Below the pieces are notes generated by a model. That model was not told the origin of the DNA. It worked only from the letters and a program-made list of their open reading frames with translations, and ran no database searches. Position numbers and translations under genes: made by a program. From Vombatus ursinus (Eukaryota > Chordata > Mammalia > Diprotodontia > Vombatidae), in NCBI RefSeq assembly GCF_900497805.2, contig NW_020954630.1, positions 11,742,959 to 11,806,958 on the forward strand: a stretch of 64,000 bases of DNA, read 5' to 3'. Shown here in pieces: positions 31,916 to 43,619 of the stretch (position 1 is the stretch's first letter; every line of letters begins with the position of its first letter).

Positions 31916-32679
31916 AATAAACAATTGCATTTTAATTCAAATATTCTATAATTCAGACTTTCAAACTCATTCAAATGAGTCAAAGTTCTATGGCCCCTAA
32001 TAGGCAAATCTACAAATACAAAGAAACCCAAGACATTTAATCTCATGGAGAAGGAAGAGAGGAACACTTCCTGGCCTCTCAAACTTGTATGTCAATTGCA
32101 TGTTGAACTCCTAGCATTTTCTTATATATTGTATGTAGAATAGTTTTCCCAAAACAAAATAAAAATATCATTGACAAAGTCAAGAAAAGTTGTGACACAG
32201 AACAGGAAACATATATGAAAAAGGAGAAGTTTTGCACACATTGATTAAAATACATTTGGAACAATTCACCCGCAAAGTTATTTAATATAGAAAATCATTT
32301 CTATTTCCTCTAGTCTGTGTAATGATTGACTTGAAAAGAAGAGGAGGAATTTGGGAGATTTTTTTCTTTGTCAATTCTATCACTCAAAAGCTTTGGAGAC
32401 CAGTGCTTTTAAGTGGTTTTCTTAATAGATAATAAGAGTTTAATAATAAAATTACTCTCACTGTTCATATTCATCTCACCCAAGTGTCGTGATCAAGAAA
32501 CTCCATGAAAATCAAACCTATGTCATGTCATCACTGAGACTGATGGTGACCATTCCAAAGTATTTTTAATGAAATAGGCCCAAAGGCCAAATGGTTATGT
32601 AACAGCTCAAACTTTTATTCCTCTTACCCATCTCATTTTCAAACTTATTGAGTTGGTCATGAGATTAAAATTTGGTGGA
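31916..32679. other. Unassigned sequence
   Basis: No gene or repeat recognised; AT-rich. Confidence 0.4.
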
Positions 32680-32688
32680 GAAGAAAAT

Positions 32689-34272
32689 TTTTTTATTAAT
32701 TTATTTTGATTTATCAACAATCACTTCCATATGCTTTTGAGTTTAAAATTTTTCTCCCCCTCATTCCCCAAGACAGCACACAATCTGATATAGGCTATAC
32801 ATATACATTCCTATTAAACATAGTTTCACATTAGTGATGCTGTAAGTAAGAACTAGAGCCAATAGGAGGAACCACCAGAAAGAGGAAACAAAATTCAACA
32901 GAAGAAAAAAAAAGCAAATAGTATGCTTCAATTTGCATTCAAACTCCATAGTTCTTTCTTTGGATGTGGATAGCATTTTCCATCATGAGGCCTTTGGAGA
33001 TGTCTTAGATCCTTGTATTGCTGGGAAGGGTTCAGTTTATCAATATTAGTCATCGCACAGCATGGCTGTTGTTGTGTACAACATTTTCTTGGTTCTGCTC
33101 ATTTCACTCAACATCAGACCATAGAAGTCTTTCCAGGTTTTTCTGAAGTCAGCCTGTTCATCATTTCTTATAGCACAATAGTATTCCATTACATTCATAT
33201 ACCACAACTTGTTCAGCCATTCCTCAATTGATGGGCATCCTCTCAATTTCCAATTCTTAGCAACCACAAAAAGAGCTGCTATAAATATTTTTGTACATGT
33301 GGGTCCTTTCCCCATTTGCATGATCTCTTTGGGTTATAACCCTAGAAGTGCTATTGCTGGGTCAAAGGGTATGCACATTTTTTAGCCCTTTGGGCATAGT
33401 TCCAAATTGCTCTCCAAAATGGTTGGATCATTTCACAACTCCACAAACAATGCATTAGTGTTCCAATTTTCCTACATCTTCTTAATATTTATCATTTTCT
33501 TATTTTGTCACCTAGGCCAATCTGATAGGTGTGATGTGGTACTCAGAGTTGTTTTGATTTGCATTTCTCTAATCAATAGTGATTTAGAGCATTTTTTTCA
33601 TGTGACTATAGAAGGCTTTAATTTCTTCATCTGAGAACTGCCTGTTCACTTCCTTTGACCATTTATCAATTGGGAAATGACTTGTATTCTGATAAATTTG
33701 ACTTAATTCTCTATATATTTTAGAAGTGAGGCCTTTATCAGAGAGACTGGTTGTAAAAATTCTTTCCCAATTTTCTACCTTCCTTCTAATCTTGGTTGCA
33801 CTGGCTTTGTTTGTGCAAAAACTTTTCAATTTAATGAAATCAGAGTTATCCATTTCACTTTTTGTAATGTTCTCTCTCTCCTGTTTGGTCATGAATTCTT
33901 CTGTTTTCCATAATTTTGATAGGTAAACTATTCCTTGCTCTCCCAGTTTCCTTACAGCATCAGCCTTTATATCTAAATCATGAACTCATTTTGACTTTAT
34001 TTTGGTATATGGTGTGCAATTTTGATCAATGCCTAGTTTCTGCCATACTCTTTTCCAGTTTTCCCAGAAGTTTTTTTTTTCAAAGAGTGGGTTCTTATCC
34101 CAGAAGCTGGTTTATCAAATAATAGGTTACTATAGTCACTGACTACTGTGTCTTGCATACTTAACCTATTCCACTGATCCAACACTCTATTTCTTAGCCA
34201 GTACCAAGCAGTTTTGATGACTGCTGCTTTATAATACAATTTAAGATCTGGAATGGCTAGGCCACATTTGAG
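32689..34272 (-). mobile_element. 5'-truncated L1, ~1.6 kb
   Basis: Exact 9-bp duplication gaagaaaat (32680-32688 and 34273-34281). On the minus strand: [37 protein letters not shown], then RIFTTSLSDKGLTSKIYREL, KWSKEVNRQFSDEEIKAF, GCPSIEEWLNKLWYMNVMEY and the terminal SRTKKMLYTTT. Frames are broken in several places. The 3' UTR and A-rich tail (32690-32710) match the nested L1 at 27069 and the one at 63646. Confidence 0.9.
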
Positions 34273-34534
34273 GAAGAAAATGTTAAAAAAAAATTCCATT
34301 AGCCTGGATTAAATTTAAGATAAAGAAAAAATCAAATGAATATCTAAAATCAAATAGATATTTTAGAGTAAAATGTTTTCAAGGTCTTTCATTTGGAAAG
34401 AGGGAGTAATCTTTTTAAAAATCAAACTTCTAAAGAGGCTTAGCACAGGACAAGAAAGAAAGGTCAGTCCAAGGCAGAACCAAATGTGATATTCCAACAG
34501 AAATGCCAAGAAAAAAGATTATGTACTATAGCTA

Positions 34535-34660
34535 ATTCAACAACAAATTTTTATTAAATGCCTGCTAAATGCAGGGTAATGTGTTAAATAGTGAGGATAC
34601 AAACATAAAATCTAACAAGTTCCTCCCTCTAAGAAGCAGCATTCTACTTGCACAAAGAAA
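34535..34660 (-). mobile_element. L2 LINE tail, antisense
   Basis: 'caacaaatttttattaaatg' followed by 'cctgctaaatgcagggtaat' is the antisense L2 tail. Confidence 0.65.
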
Positions 34661-34694
34661 TTACTGATCTAGATAAGTAACCATCTGACTTTAT

Positions 34695-34731
34695 ATGGCT
34701 TAAAACTACACTTGGATTTTTGGGACACCCT
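34695..34731. mobile_element. Mariner MITE end fragment
   Basis: 'acttggatttttgggacacc' is one end of the family whole at 6394-6486, next to a TA-rich flank. Confidence 0.5.
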
Positions 34732-34984
34732 ATATATCACATATGTATAAATGTAGTCATACACTTTGGCTCAAAAAGCACTAGTATAGGATGGGGGCCA
34801 CAAGGGAGGAGGGCAGCATGGAGAGACTGGAAAAGATCTGGGATTTTTAGTGTTCTTCAAACTCTATAAGTCAATATGGTTGCAAAAATATTAATGTGTT
34901 CCTAAGCTATATTCATGCATTCATACATTAGCTCATTTTTATTAAATACCAGCTACGTGTAAGGCTTGGAGCCGCATAAGATAA

Positions 34985-35100
34985 GGTTGTCATCCATTAT
35001 CAGCTTTTAAACTCATTGAGGGCAGCAACTCTATCATTTTTTCTTCTTTATATCATGAATACCATGCACATAGTGGGGCCTTAATATTTATTAAATTTAA
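34985..35100 (+). mobile_element. L2 LINE 3' tail
   Basis: 'ttttaaactcattgagggca', 'atgcacatagtggggcctta' and 'atatttattaaatttaattg'. Confidence 0.6.
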
Positions 35101-35104
35101 TTGA

Positions 35105-36240
35105 ATCTACCTATCAAATCTACTGGTTAAAATTGATTGTTCAACCAACTAACTCTATATTCAACTTATAGCTGATTTTAAAAATCAATGTGATGCCTAC
35201 TTATTGGTTTGATTATAAAAACAATATAAATGAAAGCTCTAATACAAATGGAGTACAATAGCCTGGAAAACTTCATATAGCTTCCAAAATGTCTCTTATT
35301 TACCAAGAGGATCTTGTGCGTTTGTTTTTTTTTTCTTTAACATTACCCATCCACCCCATTATACTATTGTCCTTCTTCATTCTATGACCCTACTCTTTGT
35401 TTCCACCAGGAAACCCCAGAACCTACATCACTAGAACCTCCCACTGGTTTCTAGCTGCCATCATCCCTCCTCTTACCATTCAATTTTTCCCCTTCTCTGT
35501 TGCCTTTTCTGGGAACAATATGCACCCTTTCATTTTTTTTAATGTAAAAAATTATTAGTAAAGACTTTAGTGAAAGATACCATAATACTTTGAGTTGTTA
35601 TGCCTGCATTCTTCATCACTCTACAGCCAACCTAGTAATGAGCCTTTATTCATTTTACTATAATGAATGTGATACTAAATGTAGTCTACTGTCCTTCAAA
35701 GAGTGTACAACTGTATCCCTTGCTTTATAGTGTCTGGCCACGAACTTGGGAGACGTATATTCTTGCTCTCCTTGGCTTTATAAGGTGAAAAAGAACATTC
35801 TTTACTTGGCTTCCAAGGAGTTTTTCCCCTTGTCCTTAGCCTTCTTGTGCTAACATCTGGCAATTGTCCACTATCCCTTCCTGGAGGTTTAAATGGCTCC
35901 AGCCTTAAAGCTTTCTCTTGTATTCACACTATTATTGTTGGTTTGCTTGGAACAAAGTCACTAAAAGTTATAATGGTTGGTTCTTCCATTTTGGGGGAAA
36001 AGTTATTTTGTCTACCCAATTGTACTAGACTGGCATTTAGACTCCTTTTGACATCCTTATGTGCCTGGAACCACACAACCTAAGCCACCCTAGCCCTCTT
36101 TCCTCAGGTATCTGATCCTAGACTATTTCCTCTCAAGACCCTTTCAGATTTATTAACTCACTTCTTATTTGCATTCTCACATACCACGCATTAAATTACA
36201 GTTTAGGTGACTCCTTGGATCCCAGCTTGACGGAACTGTC
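35105..36240. other. Unassigned sequence
   Basis: Over 1.1 kb, pyrimidine-rich at 35340-35560; no gene and no confident repeat. Confidence 0.35.
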
Positions 36241-36244
36241 AGAA

Positions 36245-36440
36245 GAGATAAAGTACAGGAAAGAAGACTGAATCTGGAATTAGAGGTGCTGGATTAAAAT
36301 CTCAGGTTCACCATTTATTAGCTATGTGACCTCAATCACTTAAATTCTCTGGACCTCATTTTTCTCATTGCAAACTGATAGAATTGATCTAGTTGAGTTT
36401 GAAGGTCCTTCTCAGCTTTGAATTTCATGGGACTAATGGA
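36245..36440 (+). mobile_element. MIR-class CORE-SINE
   Basis: 'gactgaatctggaattagag', 'ttattagctatgtgacctca', 'acctcatttttctcattgca' and 'ggtccttctcagctttgaat'. Confidence 0.75.
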
Positions 36441-36609
36441 GACTAATAAACAATGGAAACCTTTTTTTGGCCATTCTGCTTGCTCTATCCATTGTTCAGG
36501 TTGCTGAGACATGGTTTATTTTGCTTCCTTGGTGAGAGGAACAATTTACTAGAATCCAGGTTTGATGATCAATTTAAAAAATCCTCAACTATATTATCGA
36601 CCATATCAC

Positions 36610-36702
36610 CACCTGCTTTTCTTTCTGTCTTCATATCCTTAGACCCTTTCATGATGCCTAGCACATAGTATGGACTTAATAAATGCTTGTTGCATGAATG
36701 AA
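36610..36702 (+). mobile_element. L2 LINE 3' tail
   Basis: 'tgatgcctagcacatagtat' and 'aataaatgcttgttgcatga' followed by 'atgaatag'. Confidence 0.7.
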
Positions 36703-38450
36703 TAGATGCTTACATTCCTAACAAGGGCTAGTAGCCAACATCATGTATTCACAAAGAGATTCCGTCCTGCCCTCTGTTTTTTTTTTAAATCCATCAGAAC
36801 TGGCCATCTGGCATTTTTCAAGCCTTTTCTGTTATTGCCAATAATCAAAGAAGCCAAGGACCCCTCCTCTCAACCAGCATCAATAGAGCCATTTTCAGGG
36901 GAAAGAACATCACTTAACATATGCTCTAAACCAAATTTAAAAGGTGTCATTCCTATTTTCAAGCCACTTCGTGCACTTCAGTATTGAACAAAGGAAAAAC
37001 AATTTCCCGTCTTTACCATGCATCTGTCCTGGCTCTTTCCTAATCTTTAATCACACACAGCCTTGACTCTTCTACCCCTTCACTGTTGTCTTTAGACAAT
37101 TATGCTGGTAATATCTTTTGATTCCACCATGTCTTTAAGTGTGGGAAATACAGAACATTGGCAAGGGAGGGAGACAGAAGGATATAATGGCAGAAACTCC
37201 CAGGATTTTGCTTTCTTGCTTCCAACATTAACATACTAACTAGCAACCTGGCTTTATTTTACTGTGCTTAGGATGCCTTGTACTCTACTCAAAAGCATAT
37301 ATTTAAAATTTATAAATATAATCAGTGACCTTGCCCCCAAACCCACCCCATACAGACTTATATGGAACATTTAAAATTTTAAGGGTATCCCTAAACTATC
37401 TTTTCCTCTTTTTCACTTATTGTTCTTCCACCTAGAGTTTACTCTGGTTAATCTCTAGCTGTAGCAAGTGTAAATCACATGTCTAGGTTTCCACAAATAC
37501 AGGTTTCTCCACCTCCTACAAGCTCTTAAGGCAATAAATTCATATTAGAGTGTAGGACAGACTTTGTTTCATTCCTTAGAAAATGCAGAAGGCTCCCAAA
37601 ATGCACAGAAACTCCCCATACAGATGTAGAAAACACATATCTGATCCCAGAGCAATCAATATAATTCTCTTTCTTCTTAATCGGGTTCCATATTTCTGCC
37701 AAGTTCTCAGAGCCTTTCAAACTCAGCACCAGCCTGTGGCTTGGATTGCCTTTGGACAGCAATATCCTGACATTCCAAGGAACCCCTAAGTCTCCTAAAG
37801 GGTCCTATCCAGTTCCTCTCACAATCGTGTCAAATATTTGGGGCAGACAACAACCCCCTTACATTATAACTTGTGCCATCCAAATAATTAACGGTAAGAG
37901 TAGAAAGCACAATATAGATCTCTCCCTTCATGTTGTGGTTTTAGTCTCCTACCAGTGCCCCACCTGAGGGAGTGGGGAGGATGGGTTGGCAAGTCTCTGA
38001 TTTTTCTAAGAGTCAAGCTGTTTTTCCTTAAGAATGCCAGATCTAAAAACTCTAGCCTTTGAATTTCCTCTTGAAGAACCACCAAGACTGAGCTGCCCAA
38101 GCTAGATTCTTGGCTCACAGTGCTTTGGAAATCAAAATCTCTTCCCCTCCCCCATTACCACTTACCCAGGAGACCAGAATTCAGAAACTTTGTTTATGAA
38201 TGAACTCCCTTCTTTGGCAATGTGACAGGAGCATATACCTGCCATGTGCCTCTGCCTCAAGGCAACTGTCAGTGGATGGGGAAAGAGGGTAGAATATGCA
38301 AATACATAGGTTCCTCAGGACCCAGGCGCTCTCTTAGTTATGCTGAGCTCTCAGAATCCTGAACAAGTCAGGAAGGAACCCAGGGCTGTTGTTAGTTCAC
38401 TAACAACACAAGTTGTTACAAGTTGTTACTTGTTAACAACAAGTTCACTA
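36703..38450. other. Unassigned, repeat-poor
   Basis: About 1.75 kb with no named repeat. Frames of 70-90 codons near 36706 and 37583 have no family resemblance and no splice context. Short inverted and tandem 'acaagttgtta' units occur at 38395-38455. Confidence 0.35.
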
Positions 38451-38454
38451 GTTA

Positions 38455-38710
38455 TTATTATTGTTGTTGTTGTTGTTCAGCTGTGTCCAACTCTCCACGA
38501 CCCCATTTGGGGTTTTCTTGGCAAAGATACTGGAGTGGTTTGCTACTTCCTTCTCCAGCTTATTTTACAGATAAGAAAACTGAGGCAAATAAGGTTAAAT
38601 GTCTTGCCCAGGGTCACACAGCTAGTAAGTATCTGTGGTCAGATTTGAATTCAGATGAGTCTTTCTGACTCCAGGTCCAGCACTCTATGCAGTGTAGCAA
38701 CTAACTGCCC
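38455..38710 (-). mobile_element. SINE with RTE-type tail, antisense, full length
   Basis: The left end is (TTG)n then 'ttcagctgtgtccaactctc' and 'cgaccccatttggggttttc', the BovB/RTE-like tail. The antisense MIR-like core ('gtcttgcccagggtcacaca') and a tRNA-like head ('ccagcactctatgcagtgta') follow. Confidence 0.85.
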
Positions 38711-38714
38711 CCTT

Positions 38715-40225
38715 TTTATAGGCCACTTCAAAGGGATAATACCTCCCAGGAGTCTATTTTGCCAAGCTTTCAGGTCAATTGTTTCATTTTGTGGAGAATC
38801 TGAGTTTCTAAAAACCATTCTCTAGGAGGTGACCAGTGGTGGTTCCAAACCAACTTATAATAGTTGCTGTCACTGAAACTTATTAGAATTCGTCTTTCAT
38901 CCTCTCAACAAGATGTCACTGGACATGCCCATGCTCTATATACTGATACAGGTGTTTTTAGAAGTCTCAGGTGAAGGCTGATCAACTTCTTACATAAATA
39001 TAATTACCACCCAGTCTTGTAAACAAAGTAAGACAGGCTTTAAAGTTTTTGATACATCTAAATTATATATCTCTTGTTCTTTGTAATTAAATTGAAGAGT
39101 AGATCTCCCAGGGATCTGACTTTCCCATCTTAAGCCATGAGCCTCAGCTTTAATGCAAGACTCAAACTGAATAACATTTGAGTATGAAAACACGTGATAA
39201 ATCTAAGTTACAAATATTTTTCACTCTGGACAATTTTAGCTCCTGAACTGTCAAAAACAAACAGACCTAAATGGTGTTTCCTCCCTCCCCCTCCCCACCT
39301 TCTTTTTCTTTTTCTTTTTCTTTTTCTTTTTAAAAGCTCTTCCTGTTGTAAAAATGAATACTAAGGTAAAGGCAAATTATAAAATAGATTTAAAAATACA
39401 TAATAGATTATGATTTGGAAATATATAATGACTCATTCAGTGGAGCAATTTGGCATTTAAACATCTGCCAGGGACTGCATCCCCACCCTGGCAAATGCTG
39501 AAATGAAGGGGAAAGAAAAAAAACAGTCCTGCAGAGGAGGGCTGGCTCTCAGCAAAACTGTAAAGTCACATGTGAGGTTTTCTTTGACTTCCTGGCCTAC
39601 TGTCCTTTTCTCTTTGCTCCTCTTGGCAGTATTCTATCCCCATCCAATTCTGAGGTACCTAGTAGCTTCATCCTGTCTTCTGTCATTTTCCTTTACACAC
39701 CTGCCTTCAAATCCTTTATTCACAATATAGATCCCAGTGTCAATAACTAATAACTTAAATTTTTACCCCTTATAGAGAGATTGTCATTTTCCTGGGAATC
39801 TTAAGCTAAGTGGATTATGCCAAAGTAGGATTTGGGGCTTCATATAGTGGATAGCTGGTTGCCTCCAGTATGATTACAGGTAATAATGACAGTGTTTACC
39901 CTGCTTATCTCAGGGGATTTAGGAATGGTTAGATGATGGGATGAGAGTAAAATGTTTTATAAAACCCTACATAAACATAAGAGGATGGTGTTACCTTAGT
40001 TGCTGTTATTCTTTGAGCTCCTGAAATGACATGAAGTCATTTGCCTTAAGATAGGCCCTGCTGCAGAGTTTATCCCATTCTTTGGGGTTTTGCCATTGCT
40101 CTGGGTTTGTCAGATAGGTTGACAGGTATGATGCAGACTATGTGACTAAAACTGGACTCACATGTCCAGGGTGGCTCTGTACTAGGTTTTTTCCTATTCT
40201 TAGGATATTGTTTCCCAACTAGCAG
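38715..40225. other. Unassigned, with a (CTTTTT)n tract
   Basis: A pyrimidine hexamer-like repeat lies at 39300-39331. The remainder shows no recognised repeat or gene. Confidence 0.35.
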
Positions 40226-40229
40226 GTTG

Positions 40230-40580
40230 AATTATAGAACCTCAGAGGTGGAAGAGATCTGAGAGGCCATCTCATCCAACTTGTAGTAGAACATGTCTGA
40301 CAGGTAGTTACCCAGACTTCGCTGAATGCCTCTTTTGAACAAGAAATCTTTATCTCTTGGATCAGTCTATTTTACTTTTACATAGAGCCAAATCATTAAG
40401 AACTTTTTCTTCACACCAAGTCTAAACCCCACCCCCCTGCATTTTTTCATGCTTTCTTCCTACTTGTATGCTTACAACCAAGCAAAAAATCTAATCCATC
40501 TTCCAGGTAACAGCCCTTCAAATACTTGAAGATTGCTATAGTGTACCTGGGAACTCTATCCTCCAACACAGACTGAAATC
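40230..40580 (-). mobile_element. CR1/L3-type LINE 3' region, antisense
   Basis: 'agaggtggaagagatctgag' then 'aggccatctcatccaacttg' is the antisense of the CR1/L3 3' end; 'cttcaaatacttgaagattg' follows in order. Confidence 0.7.
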
Positions 40581-40587
40581 CCCCAAA

Positions 40588-40770
40588 GTTACATTAATGC
40601 ATTGTTGGTAGGACTGTGAACTGGTCCAGCCACTTTGGAAATCAATTTGGAAGTAAGCTCCCAAAGCTATTCAAGTGCGTAATCATTGATGTAGTAATAT
40701 CACTATTCAGTCCATACCCCAAAAGAGACTTACAAGTACAATTCTGCAAAGCTCTGATAGATGATTTCTG
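40588..40770 (+). mobile_element. L1 ORF2 C-terminal fragment
   Basis: Translating 40591 on gives LMHCW.DCELVQPLWKSIWK, the L1 ORF2 Cys/His block (HCWWDC.LVQPLWKS.W), with one stop replacing the second W. About 180 bp only; both ends are lost. Confidence 0.7.
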
Positions 40771-40879
40771 GAGTTACTGTGGCCGAAAGGAATCATCATG
40801 TTGGAGCTTATTTTCTGGTGAGGAGTCTTCTGAAATTTAGCTAAGCTGCTCCTAGGACAATAATCAATCAAACACATGG

Positions 40880-41100
40880 CTGACTATCAAAATGATTATT
40901 AAGGCTTACTATGCGCTAGTCCCTTCTCTCAAAGAGCTTACCTATTAGTAGGAAATTGTATATGTGCAAGATAATTTCAGCAAAGCAGAGAAAACACACT
41001 AGTAACTGGGGGAGACATCAACAAAGGCTACATGTAGGGGGTGGCATGTAAGGGCTGAGCTTTGAATGAAGCTAGAGAGTCTAAGTGGGAAAGGGAAAGA
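40880..41100 (-). mobile_element. L2 LINE, antisense
   Basis: 'aaggcttactatgcgctagt', 'ctctcaaagagcttacctat' and 'gggctgagctttgaatgaag'. Confidence 0.65.
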
Positions 41101-41159
41101 GAAAGGAATAAGCATGTATGTGGTACCTATTGTGTTATAGGCTGTGTATTAAATGCTTT

Positions 41160-41995
41160 TTGAAAATATTACTGAGAGACAGAGATGAGGAGGGAGTTGA
41201 TATGATATGAATGGAGGACAGACACAAAGTCCATTCCTAGCATACACTCAAAGCCTTTCCAAGTTGATAGTATTTCTCAGAATTTGTGTACACTGCCGTA
41301 GCCTTCGAGGATCTTGGGTTACCTTGAGGTGATACTATGAAGCATTAGAATAGGATTTAGTGGGTACGGATGTATATCATACAGATAGATCTACATAGAT
41401 GTGTACATATTGTAGGTGGGCTCATTGGTAACGGATACATACACGACTAGATTTAAGGGAAGACTGAGTTGGGAGAACGCAAGTTGCTCTTTTCTTAGAA
41501 TGTTCTAGTTTGTGCCTGGCAAATTCGTAGATATGTTATAGGTAGAAAGAAAGGAAGTACTGTCCTAGTTCAATTTAGCAAAAAAGCCCAGCCCAACATC
41601 CTCCCCCCCAAAAAAAGTCCCACATATACAGATGCAAAACTCCAGAAAGGCTTATCACCTATCTTTAGAAACCCCTTTCTCTAGCAGTTCAGGGTCCAAA
41701 TATAAACACAGAAGCTTAAGCAATTGAAATATATAACCAAGCTCTGTAGGAAAGTTCAGTAGTGCTCAGCAGTAATTTAGTTCCTCCTGTGACACAGGAG
41801 AGTGCCCTAAAAATATCTGAAAAATATAGATGGAGGTGGGAATTTTCAATGAGTTGAGGTGATAGGTATAAGGAACATTTTGGCAATGGAGATGGCTCTT
41901 TAGGCCCCCAGTGGCTTAGTTAAAGCTGATTAAAGAGGGGGTGTAGCTTCATGCTAGCAATCTAAAATTTCTTTGTGATTATAATACCTACCCCA
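41160..41995. other. Unassigned sequence
   Basis: No gene or confident repeat. A frame-poor region with a few CpG-bearing motifs near 41280-41520 but no island. Confidence 0.35.
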
Positions 41996-42009
41996 AAATA
42001 GCATTGTAT

Positions 42010-42166
42010 CATTTATTTATTTATTTATTTATTTTTTGCGAGGCAATGGGGTGAAGTCACTTGCCCAGGGTCACACAGCTAGTGTTGTGTCTGAGGCCAG
42101 ATTTGAACTCAGGTCTTTCTGAATCCAGTCCTGGTGCTCTATCCACTGTGCTATCTAGCTACCCCT
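42010..42166 (-). mobile_element. SINE1-type SINE, antisense, with target duplication
   Basis: The left end is (ATTT)n, the antisense A-rich tail. 'tcacttgcccagggtcacac' and 'tctatccactgtgctatcta' follow. Flanks aaatagcattgtat (41996-42009) and aaatagtattatat (42167-42180) match at 12 of 14. Confidence 0.85.
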
Positions 42167-42186
42167 AAATAGTATTATATTAGAGC

Positions 42187-42541
42187 AGGGATTCTTAATC
42201 TGGGGTCCATGTACTTGCATTTTTTAAAAAAATTAATAACTGGGGGCAGCTAGGTGGCACAGTGGATAGAGCACCGGCCCTGAAGTCAGGAGGACCTGAG
42301 TTCAAATCTGGCCTCAGACCAAACACTTGACACGTATTAGCTGTGTGACCTTGGGCAAGTCACTTAATCCTGATTGCCTCACAAAAAAAATGAATAACTG
42401 TATTTCACTATTATTGGTTTTCTTTGTAATTCTTTGTATTTTATTTTATCCATTAAAAAAAACATTCTGAGAAAGGATCCATAGCTTTCACCAGACTGCC
42501 AAAGGAGTCTATGAACACACAAAAAGGTTAAGAACCCTTAT
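42187..42541. mobile_element. hAT-type element split by a SINE
   Basis: The left end 'cagggattcttaatctgggg' and right end 'aaaaggttaagaaccctta' are inverted. The body 'ctgagaaaggatccatagct' and 'ttcaccagactgccaaagga' belongs to a mammalian hAT (Charlie-like) MITE family. Without the nested SINE it is about 200 bp. The flanking 8-mers are no longer identical, so it is old. Related copies lie at 43445 and 57250. Confidence 0.7.
42243..42392 (+). mobile_element. SINE1-type SINE, sense, nested in the hAT element
   Basis: 'gggggcagctaggtggcaca' and 'gtggatagagcaccggccct' form the tRNA-like head; B box 'gagttcaaatctg'; tail 'attgcctcac' and A8. Exact 8-bp duplication aataactg (42235-42242 and 42393-42400). 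Among the best-kept SINEs here, so relatively young. Confidence 0.9.
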
Positions 42542-42549
42542 CTTAGTTT

Positions 42550-42775
42550 AAAGGTCCTTCAATAAGCTGTAAATCTTAGAAACTCCCTCTACCAATGCAA
42601 GTAAGTACCTTCTTTGCATCTTAGAGTCTTAGAGAGTTGCCTAGAACATTAAAAGGCTAAGTGCCATGGGTAGAGTCACACAGTCTCAGATGTATTTCAG
42701 ATGGGACTTGAACTCAGATCTCCCTAGCTTTTTTTTTTAGACCACCACTCTTCCACTACATTACACTGCCTCTCT
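42550..42775 (-). mobile_element. MAR1-like CORE-SINE, antisense
   Basis: 'agaaactccctctaccaatg' (antisense tail), 'gtagagtcacacagtctcag', 'gggacttgaactcagatctc' and 'accaccactcttccactaca'. Confidence 0.7.
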
Positions 42776-42779
42776 GTGG

Positions 42780-42865
42780 GAAAAACACAAAGATTAAATA
42801 TGACATGATTCCTGCCCTTAGCTGGAGCTCATAGTTCGGTAGAAGGACACTCCATAAATCTCAAC
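42780..42865 (-). mobile_element. L2 fragment, antisense
   Basis: 'atgattcctgcccttagctg' and 'gagctcatagttcggtagaa' match the antisense L2 'tccctgccctcaaggagctta' region. Confidence 0.5.
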
Positions 42866-42869
42866 AACA

Positions 42870-43400
42870 ATAATAGGACTCCATAGACTCACAAAACTGA
42901 AAGAGACCCCAAAGGGCATCTAGTCTAATCCAAACTAAGAACCTGGCCTACAACATCAATAAGGGGTTATTCAACTCTTCTCCTTAAAGAACTCAAGTAA
43001 TTGGAAGCCCGTGATGTCTTAAGGTGGTTAATTCTATTTTGGAATGGCTGCATTAAGTAATTTGTCCTACACTGAGCATAAAATAGTGACCAATTCTTCC
43101 ACCTAATGCCCTTAGTTCTATCCTCTGGTACCAGGCAGAATGAGTATCAATTCTTCCTAAAAGGTGAACACCGTTTCCTTTCTTCTCTAGATGCGTGAGG
43201 GCAGTGTGTAGTAGGATTTTCGCCTTTTCTATTCTGGACACTGCGTTTTAGTGTTGTTACCTGCTGGATCACACTATTGACTAATATTAAGCTACCTGCT
43301 AAGACCATCTATTTCTTTAGCTTTGTGGCAGCCACAAATCTGATAAGAATGCTTTCATCTCAGCCACTGGTAAAAATGTTCAGGAACATGGGGACAAGGA
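42870..43400 (-). mobile_element. CR1/L3-type LINE 3' region, antisense
   Basis: 'actgaaagagaccccaaagg' then 'gcatctagtctaatccaaac' is the antisense 3' end. 'aattggaagcccgtgatgtc', 'aattctattttggaatggct' and 'ccttagttctatcctctggt' follow in CR1/L3 order. Confidence 0.7.
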
Positions 43401-43444
43401 GATATAGCTGGAGCATCTCATTAGAAACCACCCTCTAATTCAAG

Positions 43445-43615
43445 GGTTCTGAACTTTTTTCTGTGTGTCATGGATCCCTTTGACAATCTATTGAATCCTA
43501 TGGAGTTTTTTTTCAGAATTATATTATAAATGCATGAAATAAAATACATAGGATCACAAAGGAAACCAATTATATTGAAACAGAGTAGTCAAAGTACTAA
43601 AAAATAGTTCACAGA
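43445..43615. mobile_element. hAT-type fragment
   Basis: 'agggttctgaactttttt', 'gtgtcatggatccctttgac' and 'aaatacataggatcacaaag' match the 42187-42541 family in reverse orientation. Confidence 0.6.
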
Positions 43616-43619
43616 CCAT

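Noticed and set aside
37746-37930. A possible LTR or primer-binding-site-like stretch ('atttggggcagacaacaacc')
   Set aside because: No paired LTR, no TG...CA ends with duplication and no retroviral coding block nearby; a chance resemblance.
38395-38455. Stem-loop of 'acaagttgtta' units as a regulatory hairpin
   Set aside because: Short imperfect tandem and inverted units directly beside a SINE's (TTG)n end; more likely repeat slippage.
42243-42320. tRNA gene-like A and B boxes
   Set aside because: They are the tRNA-derived heads of SINEs (the same applies at 30452, 42010, 48794 and others); no cloverleaf with an intact anticodon arm was seen.
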